NCBI RefSeq assembly: GCF_002159495.1 | Contig: NZ_NFIT01000017.1 | Location: 1-37,397 of the forward strand | DNA: 37,397 nucleotides | Source of the DNA: Olsenella sp. An293 | GTDB lineage: Bacteria > Actinomycetota > Coriobacteriia > Coriobacteriales > Atopobiaceae | Direction: 5' to 3' | Part shown: positions 1 through 9,443 of the stretch, one piece after another | Position numbering within the stretch: the first letter of the stretch is position 1 | How the letters are laid out: every line of letters starts with the position of its first letter | Notes under the pieces: generated by a model | What the model saw: only the letters and a program-made list of their open reading frames with translations | What the model was told of the DNA's origin: nothing | Databases searched by the model: none | Made by a program: the position numbers and the translations under genes

Positions 1-38
1 ACCCTGCGTCCCCGCCCCCGCCCCTGTCCCCGCCGTGA

Positions 39-176
39 GGGTATGTACAGTGCGCATACCTGGTATGTACAGTCAGTCCCGAGGTCCTTCTCGCAAACCC
101 GCAGGTAAAAGGCACGGGCGAGAAAAACGGACGAGTCGAGAAGTGCACATACCCGGTATGCGCACTGTACATACCC
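39..176. repeat. Dyad element, GGGTATGTACA family, copy 1
   Basis: Each end is an arm of about 35 bp, and the two arms are inverted copies with few mismatches. The left arm (39-73) has GGGTATGTACA at 39-49 and a near copy 22 bp later at 61-71. The right arm (142-176) carries the mirror image. The core between them has CTTCTCGCAAAC followed by CCGCAGGT, then GGGCGAGAA. Two related copies lie at 9286-9422 and 21384-21524. It lies downstream of valS and no gene overlaps it. Function unknown; the fixed half-site spacing suggests a protein-binding array more than an RNA stem. Confidence 0.85.
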
Positions 177-180
177 GCAA

Positions 181-200
181 AGGGCAGGGCAGGGCAGGGC
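181..200. repeat. AGGGC tandem repeat
   Basis: Four perfect tandem copies of AGGGC directly follow the dyad element. This is a short low-complexity tract. Apart from it and the inverted repeat at 272-333, positions 177-355 contain nothing I recognise. Confidence 0.8.
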
Positions 201-271
201 GGGAAGGTCAAAGTACGCCAGGGCGCCATGCCCCACCTAATAGTCTGAGCGAGGGCCGACATGAGAGCGGC

Positions 272-333
272 GCCCGCACTTCTCGGCCAGCGACCTTTGG
301 GCGAAGCCCAATGAGCTGGCGAGAAGCGCGGGC
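272..333. terminator. Inverted repeat downstream of valS
   Basis: Arms of 19-20 bp (272-291 and 315-333) pair with one mismatch and one bulged base. Inside the loop a small hairpin TTGGGC/GCCCAA closes on GAA. It sits 22 bp past the valS stop and could end that transcript, but neither strand has a clear U-run. Each arm contains the over-represented CTTCTCG/CGAGAAG word. Confidence 0.55.
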
Positions 334-355
334 GGCGCACAGCGCGCAGGAGAAC

Positions 356-3043
356 CTACGCGAAGTCAGAAATCTGAGTCTTCAGCTGCTCGATCGTAGC
401 CGCGAGCTCAGCGGCCTGCGCGCGCTTCTTCTCGATGACCTCGGGCGCCGCCTTGGCGACGAAGCCCTCATTGGCAAGTGTGCGCTCCACACCAGCAAGG
501 TCCTTCTCGGCCTTGGCGAGCTCCTTGGTCAGGCGCGCGGACTCGGCCGCGAGGTCCACCAGGTCGCCCACGCGGACGAAGATCTCGAGCGAGCCGTCGG
601 CCACGGAGACGCAGCCCTCGGGCTTCTGGACGTCGGCGGCGGCCGCAAAGGCGCCCACGTGGCCCACGGAGCGCACGAAGCCCTCCTGGCCGGCGAGCAC
701 CGACGCGTCGTCGGCGGCACAGCGCACGCAGACGTCGAGCTCGGCGCGCGGCGAGAGACGGTAGCGGGCGCGGGTGGAGCGCACGCAGGAGATGACGCGC
801 TTGGCGAGCTCGAAGTCCTTCTCGGCCTTCTCGTTCACGAACTCGGCAAAGCGCTCCGGCTCCGGCCAGGCGGCCACCATGAGGAACTCGGCGGAGTGGT
901 CGTCCAGGCCGCTCGCGGGCAGAGCATCCCACACGCTCTCGGTCACGAACGGCATGACCGGGTGCAGCAGCCTCATGCAGGTGTCCAGCACGAAGACGAG
1001 GTTGCGCTGGACCTGCAGGCGCTCCTCGGGGGTGCCGTCGAGCAGGCGGCCCTTGCAGAGCTCGATGTACCAGTCGCAGACGTCGCCCCAGAAGAAGCTC
1101 TGAATCTCGCGGGCGTAGTCGCCAAAGGCGTAGGTCTCGAGCTGCTCGGTAGCGTGCGCGACGGCGCGGGCCAGGCGGCTCAGCATCCACGCGTCCTCGG
1201 GCGTCACGGCGGCCGGGGCGCCCGGCTCGTAGCCCTCGAGGTTCATCTGGACGAAGCGGCTCGCGTTCCAGATCTTGGTCACGAAGCCGCGGGCCTGCTC
1301 GGTGCGCGGGCTGTCGATGAGCTGGTGCGTCTTCTTGTCGATGTTGGCGTCGAACTTGACGTCCTGGTTGTTGGTGATGAGCGTGAGGAGGTTGTAGCGC
1401 ATTGCGTCAGCGCCGTACTTCTCCATGAGCTCCATCGGGTCCACGCCGTTGCCCTTGGACTTGGACATGCGGCTGCCATCCTTGGCGAGGATCGTGGCGT
1501 AGATGTAGACGTCGTGGAAGGGCACCTCGTCGGTGAAGTAGAGCGAGCTCATGATCATGCGCGCCACCCACAGGGCGATGATGTCGCGCGCGGTCACGAG
1601 GACCTTGGTGGGGTGGTGCTCGGCGAGCTCGGAGGTGTCATCGGGCCAGCCCTGCGTGGCGAAGGTCCACAGCTGGGAGCTGAACCAGGTGTCGAGCACG
1701 TCCTCGTCCTGGTGGACGTGGTGCCCGCCGCACTTGGGGCAGACGTCCGTGTCCTCCATGAGGGCGTCCTCCCAGCCGCAGTCCTCGCAGTAGAAGACCG
1801 GGATGCGGTGGCCCCACCAGAGCTGGCGGCTGATGCACCAGTCCTTGAGGTTGTCCATCCAGGTGAGGTAGGTCTGGGTCCAGCGCTCGGGGTGGAACTT
1901 GACCTCGCCGTCGCGCACGACCTGCGTGGCGCGCTCCTTGAGCTTGTCCACAGCGACGAACCACTGCTCGGAGAGCCAGGGCTCGAGCGCGGTGTTGCAG
2001 CGGTAGCAGTGCATGACGGAGTGGTCGAGCTCCTCGACCTTCTCGAGCAGGCCGTGCTCCTCGAACCACGCGACGACGGCCTCGCGGCACTGATCGCGGT
2101 TCATGCCGGAGAACTCGCCGTAGCCGTCGACCACGACCGCGTGCTCGTCGAAGATGTTGATCTGCGGCAGGTCGTGGGCCTGGCCCATGGCGTAGTCGTT
2201 GGGGTCGTGCGCGGGCGTGACCTTCACGAAGCCCGTGCCAAAGCCGGCGTCGACGTGCCAGTCGGAGAAGATGGGAATCTCACGGTCGACGATGGGCAGG
2301 CGCACCATCTTGCCGACGAGCTTCGCCTTCTCAGGGTCCTGCGGGGAGACGGCCACGCCCGTGTCGCCGAGCATGGTCTCGGGGCGGGTGGTCGCCACCG
2401 TGATGTGATCGATGCCGTCGACGGGCTCCACGAGCGGGTACTGGAGGTACCAGAGGTGGCCCTTCTCGTCCTGGTACTCCGCCTCGTCGTCGGAGATGGC
2501 GGTGCAACAGGACGGGCACCAGTTGACGATACGCTTGCCGCGGTAGATGAGACCGTCGTGGTACCAGTCGCAGAAGACCTTGCGGACGGCGCGAGAGAAC
2601 TCGGGGCTCATCGTGAACTTCTCGTCGGAGAAGTCGATCGAACAGCCCATGCGCTTGATCTGGGAGACGATGGTGCCGCCGTACTCGCGCGTCCAGTCCC
2701 AGCAGGCGTCGAGGAACTTCTCGCGCCCGATCTCCAGGCGGGAGACGCCCTCACTCTTGAGCTTCTTGTCGACCTTGGTCTGCGTGGCGATGCCCGCGTG
2801 GTCGGTGCCCAGGATCCAGCGCGTGGAGCGACCGCGCATGCGGCTGTAGCGCACGTAGGTGTCCTGGATGGAGTCGTCCATCGCGTGGCCCATGTGCAGG
2901 ATGCCCGTGACGTTGGGCGGCGGGATGACGACGGTGCAGTCGCCCACGCCCTTGCTGCGCTGGTAGCAGCCGGCGCCCATCCAGCGCTCGATGAGCTCGG
3001 GCTCGGCGGTCTGGGGATCGTAGTTCTTGGGCATCTCTTCCAC
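356..3043 (-). CDS. valS: Valine--tRNA ligase
   Basis: Cytoplasmic class I aminoacyl-tRNA synthetase that charges tRNA-Val with valine. The 895-residue protein has the ValS signature PPPNVTGILHMGH, whose HIGH-type motif is at residues 50-53, then RWILGTDHAGIATQ. The KMSKS loop is RMSKSKGN at about 525-532. A four-cysteine zinc-ribbon-like insertion (CEDC then CPKC) starts near residue 419. The last 60 residues form the usual charged C-terminal coiled coil. The start is GTG at 3043 with AGAGGA seven bases upstream; an ATG three codons in is possible but has worse SD spacing. It is transcribed alone from an extended -10 promoter. I saw no T-box specifier or antiterminator sequence upstream. Length and motifs are normal for the family. 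Confidence 0.97.
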   Translation of the reverse strand: MEEMPKNYDPQTAEPELIERWMGAGCYQRSKGVGDCTVVIPPPNVTGILHMGHAMDDSIQDTYVRYSRMRGRSTRWILGTDHAGIATQTKVDKKLKSEGVSRLEIGREKFLDACWDWTREYGGTIVSQIKRMGCSIDFSDEKFTMSPEFSRAVRKVFCDWYHDGLIYRGKRIVNWCPSCCTAISDDEAEYQDEKGHLWYLQYPLVEPVDGIDHITVATTRPETMLGDTGVAVSPQDPEKAKLVGKMVRLPIVDREIPIFSDWHVDAGFGTGFVKVTPAHDPNDYAMGQAHDLPQINIFDEHAVVVDGYGEFSGMNRDQCREAVVAWFEEHGLLEKVEELDHSVMHCYRCNTALEPWLSEQWFVAVDKLKERATQVVRDGEVKFHPERWTQTYLTWMDNLKDWCISRQLWWGHRIPVFYCEDCGWEDALMEDTDVCPKCGGHHVHQDEDVLDTWFSSQLWTFATQGWPDDTSELAEHHPTKVLVTARDIIALWVARMIMSSLYFTDEVPFHDVYIYATILAKDGSRMSKSKGNGVDPMELMEKYGADAMRYNLLTLITNNQDVKFDANIDKKTHQLIDSPRTEQARGFVTKIWNASRFVQMNLEGYEPGAPAAVTPEDAWMLSRLARAVAHATEQLETYAFGDYAREIQSFFWGDVCDWYIELCKGRLLDGTPEERLQVQRNLVFVLDTCMRLLHPVMPFVTESVWDALPASGLDDHSAEFLMVAAWPEPERFAEFVNEKAEKDFELAKRVISCVRSTRARYRLSPRAELDVCVRCAADDASVLAGQEGFVRSVGHVGAFAAAADVQKPEGCVSVADGSLEIFVRVGDLVDLAAESARLTKELAKAEKDLAGVERTLANEGFVAKAAPEVIEKKRAQAAELAATIEQLKTQISDFA

Positions 3044-3082
3044 GGCTTGTCCTCTCGTGGCGTGCGTTCATATCAGCTAAAC

Positions 3083-3091
3083 AGGATAGCA
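3083..3091 (-). promoter_or_regulatory. Extended -10 promoter of valS
   Basis: The minus strand reads TGCTATCCT, an extended -10 (TGn plus TATCCT), about 40 bp upstream of the GTG start. The same word in the same context (CGTGCTATCCT) occurs upstream of the MFS leader at 13717-13725. No convincing -35 was found. Confidence 0.55.
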
Positions 3092-3170
3092 CGTGGGCGC
3101 AGTGAGCCGGCGCCATGGCACACTCGAGTTGGCTGCGTTTTGGCGGCCCGCCAAAGAGTCTGCAAAAGTT

Positions 3171-3370
3171 GGGTTCGATCCATATTCCGGTGTCTCCGGG
3201 AACAAAACCCGCCTTCGATCCATGAGATTTTGGCGTCCAGGGAGCACCTGTTTTAAAAAATCGCAGGATTCAGTTTACGGGGGCGACGCAAAGCGCCCGT
3301 ATGACGGCAAAAACGCATGGATCGAAGGCGACTTTTGTCTCGCGCGCGGACCAAATATGGATCGAAGGAC
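3171..3370. repeat. Dyad element with TTCGATCCAT half-sites
   Basis: TTCGATCCAT occurs at 3174-3183 and 3214-3223, and its inverse ATGGATCGAA at 3317-3326 and 3357-3366. The spacing is exactly 40 bp on both sides. Sequence next to the half-sites (TTCGATCCATATT, CGCCTTCGATCCATG, AACAAAA) also mirrors, while other arm bases do not. The middle (about 3224-3316) holds AT-rich sequence and smaller hairpins. Together with short flanks it fills the 413-bp gap between valS and the TatD gene. The architecture resembles the GGGTATGTACA elements but the arm sequence is unrelated. Function unknown. Confidence 0.8.
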
Positions 3371-3456
3371 GCCTTTGCAGGGAGGTACCGACGGCGAAGG
3401 GGCTCAGGCGCAGGCGGCAGACTGCTCAGGCTATACTGTCCCCGGGGTGATTCCTG

Positions 3457-4221
3457 ATGCTGCCTGCCATCATGCTCTATGACGCGCACGTCCATCTGGG
3501 CTGGTTCTCCGACGCCGTGGCCGTCGCGCGCGGGGCGGCGGCACAGGCCTTGAGCCTGTATGCCGTCACGGTCACCCCGGACGAGTATCTGCGCATGCAA
3601 TCATCCCTCGGCACAAACGGATTCGTGGCCCCCGCTGCCGGACTCCACCCCTGGTGGGTCCATGGCGTCCGGGACGCAGAGGCACTCTGCGAGCTGCTCC
3701 CCGAGACTCGATACGTCGGAGAAATCGGGCTTGACGCGTCCCCTCGCCATGCTGCCACCTGGGACGCTCAGCTCGCGGCCTTCGAGCGCATCTGTGCCGA
3801 GTGCGCAAAGACGAGCGATCCCGCGTTCCCCAAGCTCCTCTCCATCCACGCCGTGCGCTGCGCCTCGACCGTGCTCGACGTCCTCGAGGAGACAGGCGCC
3901 GCCTCGACCTGCCGCTGCGTGCTCCACTGGTTCTCCGGAAGCTCCGAGGAGCTCTGGCGAGCCGCCCGCCTGGGCTGCCGCTTCTCGCTCGGGGAGCGCT
4001 CCCTCGCGACCCGCCGCGGCCGCGAGTACGCCCGCATCCTCCCAGCCGAGCTCCTGCTCACCGAGACCGACCTCCCCGAGGGCGAGCACTCCCCCGCCAC
4101 CGCCGATGACATCGTCGACTCCCTTGAACGCACGATCGCCGGCATCGCCGACGCCCGAAATACCACTGCAGAGGCCGTGCGACATCAGGTCGCCGTCAAC
4201 GCAGCTGAGCTCTTGGGCTGA
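3457..4221 (+). CDS. TatD-family metal-dependent hydrolase
   Basis: Predicted cytoplasmic TIM-barrel metallohydrolase of the TatD group; known members are DNases or tRNA-processing nucleases, but the substrate cannot be read from sequence. The 254-residue protein shows the metal-ligand pattern: DAHVH (His11, His13), GEIGLD near 88-93 (Glu89), SIHAV (His131), HWFSG (His157) and TETDLP (Asp205). Loops after the barrel strands are short. The ATG at 3457 follows GGGGTGA by six bases; an internal ATG at 3472 lacks a better SD. It stands alone between two dyad elements. The family call is firm, the biological role open. Confidence 0.88.
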   Translation: MLPAIMLYDAHVHLGWFSDAVAVARGAAAQALSLYAVTVTPDEYLRMQSSLGTNGFVAPAAGLHPWWVHGVRDAEALCELLPETRYVGEIGLDASPRHAATWDAQLAAFERICAECAKTSDPAFPKLLSIHAVRCASTVLDVLEETGAASTCRCVLHWFSGSSEELWRAARLGCRFSLGERSLATRRGREYARILPAELLLTETDLPEGEHSPATADDIVDSLERTIAGIADARNTTAEAVRHQVAVNAAELLG

Positions 4222-4231
4222 CCGTACGCGG

Positions 4232-4329
4232 GCCCTGCCGACGGCACGAAGGCCCGGCGCTCAGACAGTCCTCGCCGCAAAGGGCGCGGCTGCGGAACTC
4301 GTGGCGGACCTTCGTGCCGTCGTCAGGGC
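4232..4329. repeat. 21-bp inverted repeat between tatD-like and GT8 genes
   Basis: The arms 4232-4252 and 4309-4329 are complementary with one mismatch (core GACGGCACGAAGG). The 56-bp loop contains CTCGCCGCAAAGG. It may act as a terminator for the upstream gene, but the long loop and absent U-run resemble the other dyad elements of this window. Confidence 0.65.
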
Positions 4330-4347
4330 ACGCGTCCTTCTCGCCAT

Positions 4348-4376
4348 TTGAGCGCCCGCGCCGTCAATGGTAGAGT
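4348..4376 (+). promoter_or_regulatory. Candidate sigma-70 promoter for the GT8 gene
   Basis: TTGAGC (4348-4353) and TAGAGT (4371-4376) are separated by 17 bp and lie 35 bp upstream of the glycosyltransferase start. Placement and spacing fit a housekeeping promoter. Confidence 0.5.
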
Positions 4377-4410
4377 TGACGGGTCATGAAGGCGCACGAA
4401 CCGAGGTCCC

Positions 4411-5535
4411 ATGAAGCCGCTGCGCAAGACCACACATGTGAGAAACCCGCTCTCCTCGACCATGCTGGCGAGCACGTCGGAGGACCTCGACCTCCCGCTT
4501 GACGACGTTGTCGTCATCTTTGCCTGCAGCGAGAACTTCGTGCCGTACCTCTCCGTGGCGGTGCAGTCGATCATCGAGAACGCCAGCGCCGAGCGACGCT
4601 ACGACATCGTGGTGCTCACGCGCGACATCTCGCCGGCCAGCATGATCACGCTCACGCGCCAAGCCAAGTCCGACAACGTGGGCATCGGGTTTCTCGACGT
4701 GGACGCTGCGCTCGGGAACATCAAGCTCCCCCATCACGGGCACTTCCGCCCCGAGACCTACTATCGCCTGCTCTCGCCGCAGCTCCTGCCCAACGTCGAC
4801 AAGGCGATCTACCTCGACTCCGACCTCATCGTCTGTGACGACGTGGCAAAGCTCTACGACGTCGACGTGGAGGGCTACAAGCTCGCCGCCACGCGTGACG
4901 CCGACACCATCGGCCAGATCGACGGCTACGACGCCACGGTCGGGCCCTACCTCAAAGATGAGCTCGGCATGCGCGACCCGCACGACTACTTCCAGGCCGG
5001 CGTCCTGCTCATGAACCTCGCCGAGCTTCGTCGAACGATCACGCCGCAGGAGTTTCTCGACCTCTCCACCCAGCGCATGTGGCGCTGGCTCGACCAGGAC
5101 ATCCTCAACAAGGTCGTGAACGGCGAGTACGTGCGCGTGCACATGCGCTGGAACTACCTCATGGACTGGCAGCACCTCCGCCGCACCCACATCATCGCCA
5201 ACGCCCCCGCTGATGTTTGCGAGGAGTACGAGGAGGCCGCCGCGGACCCCGCGATCATCCACTTTGCGGGACCAGACAACCGTCCCTGGCTCTATCCCGA
5301 CGCCGACCGCGCGGACGACTTCTGGCGCTACGCGATGCGCTCCCCCTATCTCGACGAGATTCGCGGGCAGCTCGAGGAGTCGCGCGCCACGGCAAAGGGA
5401 CTCGCCAAGCGCCTGCAGGTCATTGTCCTCTACAAGGGCATCATGCCCGCTTTCGACGCCGTCTGCCCCGCCGGGTCCCTGCGACGCAAGGCCGTCATCC
5501 GAACCTACATGGGCCTCGGCGGCGCCAACCTGTAA
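4411..5535 (+). CDS. Glycosyltransferase family 8 protein
   Basis: Predicted retaining, metal-dependent nucleotide-sugar glycosyltransferase of the GT8 (general stress protein A / LPS galactosyltransferase) fold, probably acting on a cell-surface glycan. In 374 residues it shows the N-terminal nucleotide-binding region (VVIFACSENFVPYLSV, about 34-49), the DxD metal site YLDSD (Asp136, Asp138), DQDILN near 228, and IHFAGPDNRPW near 282, where a histidine ligates the metal in the family. There is no signal peptide or membrane segment. The ATG at 4411 follows GAGG closely; an in-frame ATG at 4465 is an alternative that would remove a poorly conserved tail. The TAA stop overlaps a GGGGACAGTCCCC palindrome. 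Acceptor and donor are not determinable. Confidence 0.9.
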   Translation: MKPLRKTTHVRNPLSSTMLASTSEDLDLPLDDVVVIFACSENFVPYLSVAVQSIIENASAERRYDIVVLTRDISPASMITLTRQAKSDNVGIGFLDVDAALGNIKLPHHGHFRPETYYRLLSPQLLPNVDKAIYLDSDLIVCDDVAKLYDVDVEGYKLAATRDADTIGQIDGYDATVGPYLKDELGMRDPHDYFQAGVLLMNLAELRRTITPQEFLDLSTQRMWRWLDQDILNKVVNGEYVRVHMRWNYLMDWQHLRRTHIIANAPADVCEEYEEAAADPAIIHFAGPDNRPWLYPDADRADDFWRYAMRSPYLDEIRGQLEESRATAKGLAKRLQVIVLYKGIMPAFDAVCPAGSLRRKAVIRTYMGLGGANL

Positions 5536-5593
5536 ATTGGGGACAGTCCCCAATTAGCACAAATCTTTTATGTGAATTGGGGACTGTCCCCAA
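5528..5593. repeat. Paired GGGGACWGTCCCC palindromes
   Basis: Two palindromes, 5535-5555 (GGGGACAGTCCCC with AATT flanks) and 5575-5591, follow each other 40 bp apart. The first begins in the GT8 stop codon. About 40 bp from ACCTGTAAATTGGGG through AGCACA and ATCTTT are repeated nearly exactly at the carB end (minus strand, around 32497-32545). This points to a mobile or copied unit longer than the palindrome. Confidence 0.85.
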
Positions 5594-5597
5594 CTAA

Positions 5598-5630
5598 CAG
5601 AAAGGGCGCCGTCCTGGTTGGACGACGCCC
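5598..5630 (-). terminator. Rho-independent terminator of clpX
   Basis: On the minus strand GGGCGTCGTCC pairs with GGACGGCGCCC around the loop AACCA, then TTTCTGTTAGTT follows. It lies 22 bp after the clpX stop. Confidence 0.75.
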
Positions 5631-5651
5631 CGCTACCGTCTTGCGACCTCG

Positions 5652-6968
<1,317 letters not shown>

Positions 6969-6971
6969 GCG

Positions 6972-7589
6972 CTACTCCTGGCTCTGGTCGACGCGAGAGG
7001 AGATGACCTTGTCGACAAGGCCGTAGGCGCAGGCCTCGGCGGCGCGCATGTAGTTGTCGCGCTCGGTGTCGGCGTTGATCTTCTCGATGGGCTGGCCCGT
7101 GGCGTCGGCGAGGATCTCGTTCAGGCGCTGGCGGATCCAGCGGGTCTCGTCGGCGACGATCTGGATGTCGGTCTGCTGGCCGGAGACGCCGGAGCTCGGC
7201 TGGTGAATGAGCACCATCGAGTTGGGAAGCGCGAGGCGCTTGCCCTTGGCGCCGCAGGCGAGGATGGCCGCGCCCATGGAGGCCGCCATGCCCACGCAGA
7301 TGGTGGAGACGTCGGGCTTGATGAAGTTCATCGTGTCGATGATGCCCAGGCCCGCGTAGACGTCGCCGCCAGGCGAGTCGATGTAGAGCGAGATGTCCTT
7401 GTCGGGGTCCTGGCTCTCGAGGTGGAGGAGCTGGGCGATCACGAGGTTGGCTGAGTCGCGCGTGACCTCCTCGCCGAGAAACACGATGCGGTCGTTGAGC
7501 AGGCGCGAGTAGATGTCGTAGCTGCGCTCGCCGCGCGGCGTCTGCTCGACCACGTACGGGATGAGCGGGATGTTGGTGGGCTGGTGCAT
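6972..7589 (-). CDS. clpP: ATP-dependent Clp protease proteolytic subunit
   Basis: Serine peptidase that forms the tetradecameric degradation chamber with ClpX. The 205-residue protein carries the full catalytic triad: Ser104 in GMAASMGA, His129 in [10 protein letters not shown] and Asp178 in TERDNYM, with the standard spacing of 25 and 49 residues. The handle and dimer regions look complete. The ATG has GGAG six bases upstream. It is separated from tig by a hairpin (7623-7651), so clpPX may have its own promoter in the short gap. The start region contains TCGAAC-N7-GTTCGA, which overlaps the SD and is discussed under rejected items. Confidence 0.98.
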   Translation of the reverse strand: MHQPTNIPLIPYVVEQTPRGERSYDIYSRLLNDRIVFLGEEVTRDSANLVIAQLLHLESQDPDKDISLYIDSPGGDVYAGLGIIDTMNFIKPDVSTICVGMAASMGAAILACGAKGKRLALPNSMVLIHQPSSGVSGQQTDIQIVADETRWIRQRLNEILADATGQPIEKINADTERDNYMRAAEACAYGLVDKVISSRVDQSQE

Positions 7590-7622
7590 TCGAACTCCGT
7601 TCGTTCGACGTTTTTTGTAGAA

Positions 7623-7651
7623 AGCCCCGGACGAGTTGCTCGCCCGGGGCT
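7623..7651 (-). terminator. Hairpin between tig and clpP
   Basis: AGCCCCGG and CCGGGGCT arms, extended by CGAG/CTCG with one mismatch, form a strong stem. On the minus strand only TTTCT follows, so it may be a partial terminator that lets some tig transcription enter clpPX. Confidence 0.6.
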
Positions 7652-7671
7652 CCGTGAACGTGAGAGAGAGG

Positions 7672-9021
7672 CTACTCGGCGTCCTCGTTCTTCTCGGCCG
7701 CGGCGGCGCGCTCGGCGACCTCGTCGACGACGGTCACCTTGCAGTTGTCGACGAGCCACTCGAGGGCCTTGGTGCGACGGATGGAGTCGCGGACGGCGGG
7801 CAGACGGCCCTCGTTCTTCCACTCCTTGTAGGAGGCGTCGACGTCCTCGACGCCGGCGCGCTCGAACTCGCCGCGGACCTCGTCCTCGGTGACCTCGAGG
7901 CCGAGCTTGGCGGCCACGGCGTCGAGCGCGAGGGACTGACGCGCGCGCTCCTCGGCCTGGACGCGCAGGTCGGCGATGAAATCGTCGGACTTGATGCCGC
8001 GGGCGCGCAGGAACATGTCGAGGGAGACGTTCTGGCGCTGGAGCTGGCCGAGGAACTCCTGGGCGAGCTCGTTGAAGATCTCGTTCTGGTAGGCCTCGGG
8101 CACGGTCTCGAGGTCGAGCAGCTTGCCCACGGCCTCGACGACGCGGTCCTCCTTGAGGTTGGGGATCGTGGTCTTCTTGTCGCCCTCGATCTCCTCCTTC
8201 ACGGCCTCCTTGAAGGCGTCGACGGAGTCGTAGCCGTACTTCTTGGCCATCTCGTCGTCGAGCTCGGGAGTGACGGCCTTCTTGATGCCGTTCAGGGTCA
8301 CCTTGACGGAGAAGGTGTGGGAGATGGTCTCGCCGTCGTGCTCGTGGGAGCGCGTCCACTCGATGGCCTTCTCCTCGCCCTTCTTCATGCCCTCGATACC
8401 CTCCTGGAGCTGCTCGGGGAGCTGTTGGCCGTCAAGGGCGAGCAGGCGGTTCTTGCCCGCGAGGTGGCCGGCGCCCTCGACGTTCTCGATGTCGACGGAG
8501 ACGATGTCGCCGGGTTCGGCGGCGCGGTCCTCCTCGACGTCCTCGTAGGTCACCTGGTAGCTGAGGAGCTGGTTGATCTGCCAGTCGATCTCCGCCTCGG
8601 TGGCCTCCTCGGGCGGGAGGTTGATCTCGGGGGCGTCATAGGAGGTGAGCTCCGCGGTGGGGCGCACGCCGATGGTGGCGTCGACGACGTAGTCGGAGCC
8701 CTCGGCGGCGAGCTCGGGGTCGGCGCCCTCGGGGCCAAAGCTCACGCGGCCCACGGGGGTGACGTCGAGCTCCTCGAGCATCATGGGCTCGAGGGCGGTG
8801 AGCAGGTCGTTGGTTGCCTGGGCAAGCACGGCCTCGCGGCCGATGATGCCGTCGATCACCGGACGGGGCGCGTGGCCGCGGCGGAAGCCCTGGAAGTTGT
8901 ACTTCTTGGCGATGTCCTTGTAGGTCTTCTTGATGGCTGCGTTGACGTCGGCGGCGGGAACGGTGACCTTGGCGGCCATCTTCTCGTCGACGGGCTTCTC
9001 AGCGGTGACGGTGATCTTCAA
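7672..9021 (-). CDS. tig: Trigger factor (ribosome-associated chaperone / PPIase)
   Basis: Binds the ribosome exit tunnel and nascent chains. The start is TTG at 9021, chosen because GGAGG lies four bases upstream and the protein then begins with the family's KITVTAEKP; this gives 449 residues. Domains in order: the N-terminal ribosome-binding domain with GFRRGHAP at 45-52, the FKBP-like peptidyl-prolyl isomerase domain at about 160-250 ([10 protein letters not shown] onward), and the C-terminal helical chaperone arms ending in a charged tail. It lies directly downstream of tRNA-Leu on the same strand and upstream of clpPX, a gene order conserved in many bacteria. The open frame continues upstream of the TTG through the tRNA gene, so longer starts are wrong. 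Confidence 0.96.
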   Translation of the reverse strand: MKITVTAEKPVDEKMAAKVTVPAADVNAAIKKTYKDIAKKYNFQGFRRGHAPRPVIDGIIGREAVLAQATNDLLTALEPMMLEELDVTPVGRVSFGPEGADPELAAEGSDYVVDATIGVRPTAELTSYDAPEINLPPEEATEAEIDWQINQLLSYQVTYEDVEEDRAAEPGDIVSVDIENVEGAGHLAGKNRLLALDGQQLPEQLQEGIEGMKKGEEKAIEWTRSHEHDGETISHTFSVKVTLNGIKKAVTPELDDEMAKKYGYDSVDAFKEAVKEEIEGDKKTTIPNLKEDRVVEAVGKLLDLETVPEAYQNEIFNELAQEFLGQLQRQNVSLDMFLRARGIKSDDFIADLRVQAEERARQSLALDAVAAKLGLEVTEDEVRGEFERAGVEDVDASYKEWKNEGRLPAVRDSIRRTKALEWLVDNCKVTVVDEVAERAAAAEKNEDAE

Positions 9022-9074
9022 CGTTCCTCCAGTGTCTCGTGCCTGGCGGGCCTGCCCCGCCATGTTTCCTTGCG

Positions 9075-9161
9075 TGGTGCGGGCGAAAGGACTCGAACCT
9101 TCACGGGGTCTCCCCCACTGGAACCTAAATCCAGCGTGTCTACCAGTTCCACCACGCCCGC
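9075..9161 (-). tRNA. tRNA-Leu (anticodon UAG)
   Basis: The minus strand folds as a long-variable-arm tRNA. The acceptor stem is GCGGGCG/CGCCCGC, discriminator A, with a 3' CCA encoded in the DNA. The anticodon stem CTGGA/TCCAG encloses TTTAGGT (anticodon TAG). The variable arm is around TGGGGGAGACCCC and the T arm reads GGTTCGAGTCC. A leucine tRNA reading CUA (and other CUN) codons. Confidence 0.95.
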
Positions 9162-9179
9162 GGACTTCACAGCCTTCAT

Positions 9180-9185
9180 ATAGTA
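9180..9185 (-). promoter_or_regulatory. Candidate -10 box for tRNA-Leu
   Basis: TACTAT on the minus strand lies 18 bp upstream of the tRNA 5' end, at a suitable distance for a short leader. No clear -35 is visible. tig may be read from this promoter too. Confidence 0.4.
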
Positions 9186-9285
9186 GCAAACTTCCGCAGG
9201 AAGGCCGCGTCTCGGCAGATATTTCACGGTTGGGGGGCGGCGCGAGGCCCCGGCGCGAAGCTCCCTTGCGGGCGAGGGCATTTGG

Positions 9286-9422
9286 GAGTATGTACACCGC
9301 CCCTTCAGGGTATGTACACCCCGGTCAGAGGCTCCTCTCGCAAATCCGCAGCTCAAAGCCCTGGGCGATAAGAACCTCTCTCCCGTGATCGTACATACCC
9401 TGAAGGGCGGTGTACATACCCT
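9286..9422. repeat. Dyad element, GGGTATGTACA family, copy 2
   Basis: GAGTATGTACA at 9286 and GGGTATGTACA at 9308 are 22 bp apart, with the mirror arrangement ending near 9422. Here the arms match almost perfectly over about 33 bp, including the spacer. The core contains CTCGCAAATCCGCAG and GGGCGATAAGAAC, parallel to copy 1. It lies between the tRNA-Leu promoter and the end of the XRE gene. Confidence 0.88.
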
Positions 9423-9443
9423 GTGGGCTGTGCCGGCGGGCGC

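Noticed and set aside
39-176. CRISPR array or retron-like RNA as the source of the repeated arms.
   Set aside because: There are only four half-sites per element with palindromic layout, no regular spacers, and no Cas or reverse transcriptase gene in the window.
35-3256. Very long open frame antisense to valS; similar ones lie antisense to carAB (32523-37022) and to the importer genes (28442-30541).
   Set aside because: High-GC genes with strong third-position bias leave open antisense frames. The translations are low-complexity (Ala, Gly, Val, His, Leu, Asp), and the opposite strand encodes complete known enzymes.
3044-3456. T-box riboswitch upstream of valS.
   Set aside because: No AGGGTGGnACCGCG-type T-box sequence or specifier loop is visible on the minus strand, and the predicted leader is only about 33 nt. 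The gap is filled by the TTCGATCCAT element.
7590-7608. LexA-like palindrome TCGAAC-N7-GTTCGA at the clpP start.
   Set aside because: Actinobacterial and Bacillus LexA sites need a four-base spacer between the half-sites; here it is seven, and the site overlaps the SD and start codon region.
9286-9422. Copy 2 of the dyad as a rho-independent terminator of the XRE gene or an attachment site at tRNA-Leu.
   Set aside because: No U-run, a core far too large for a terminator loop, and no copy of the tRNA 3' end or integrase gene nearby.
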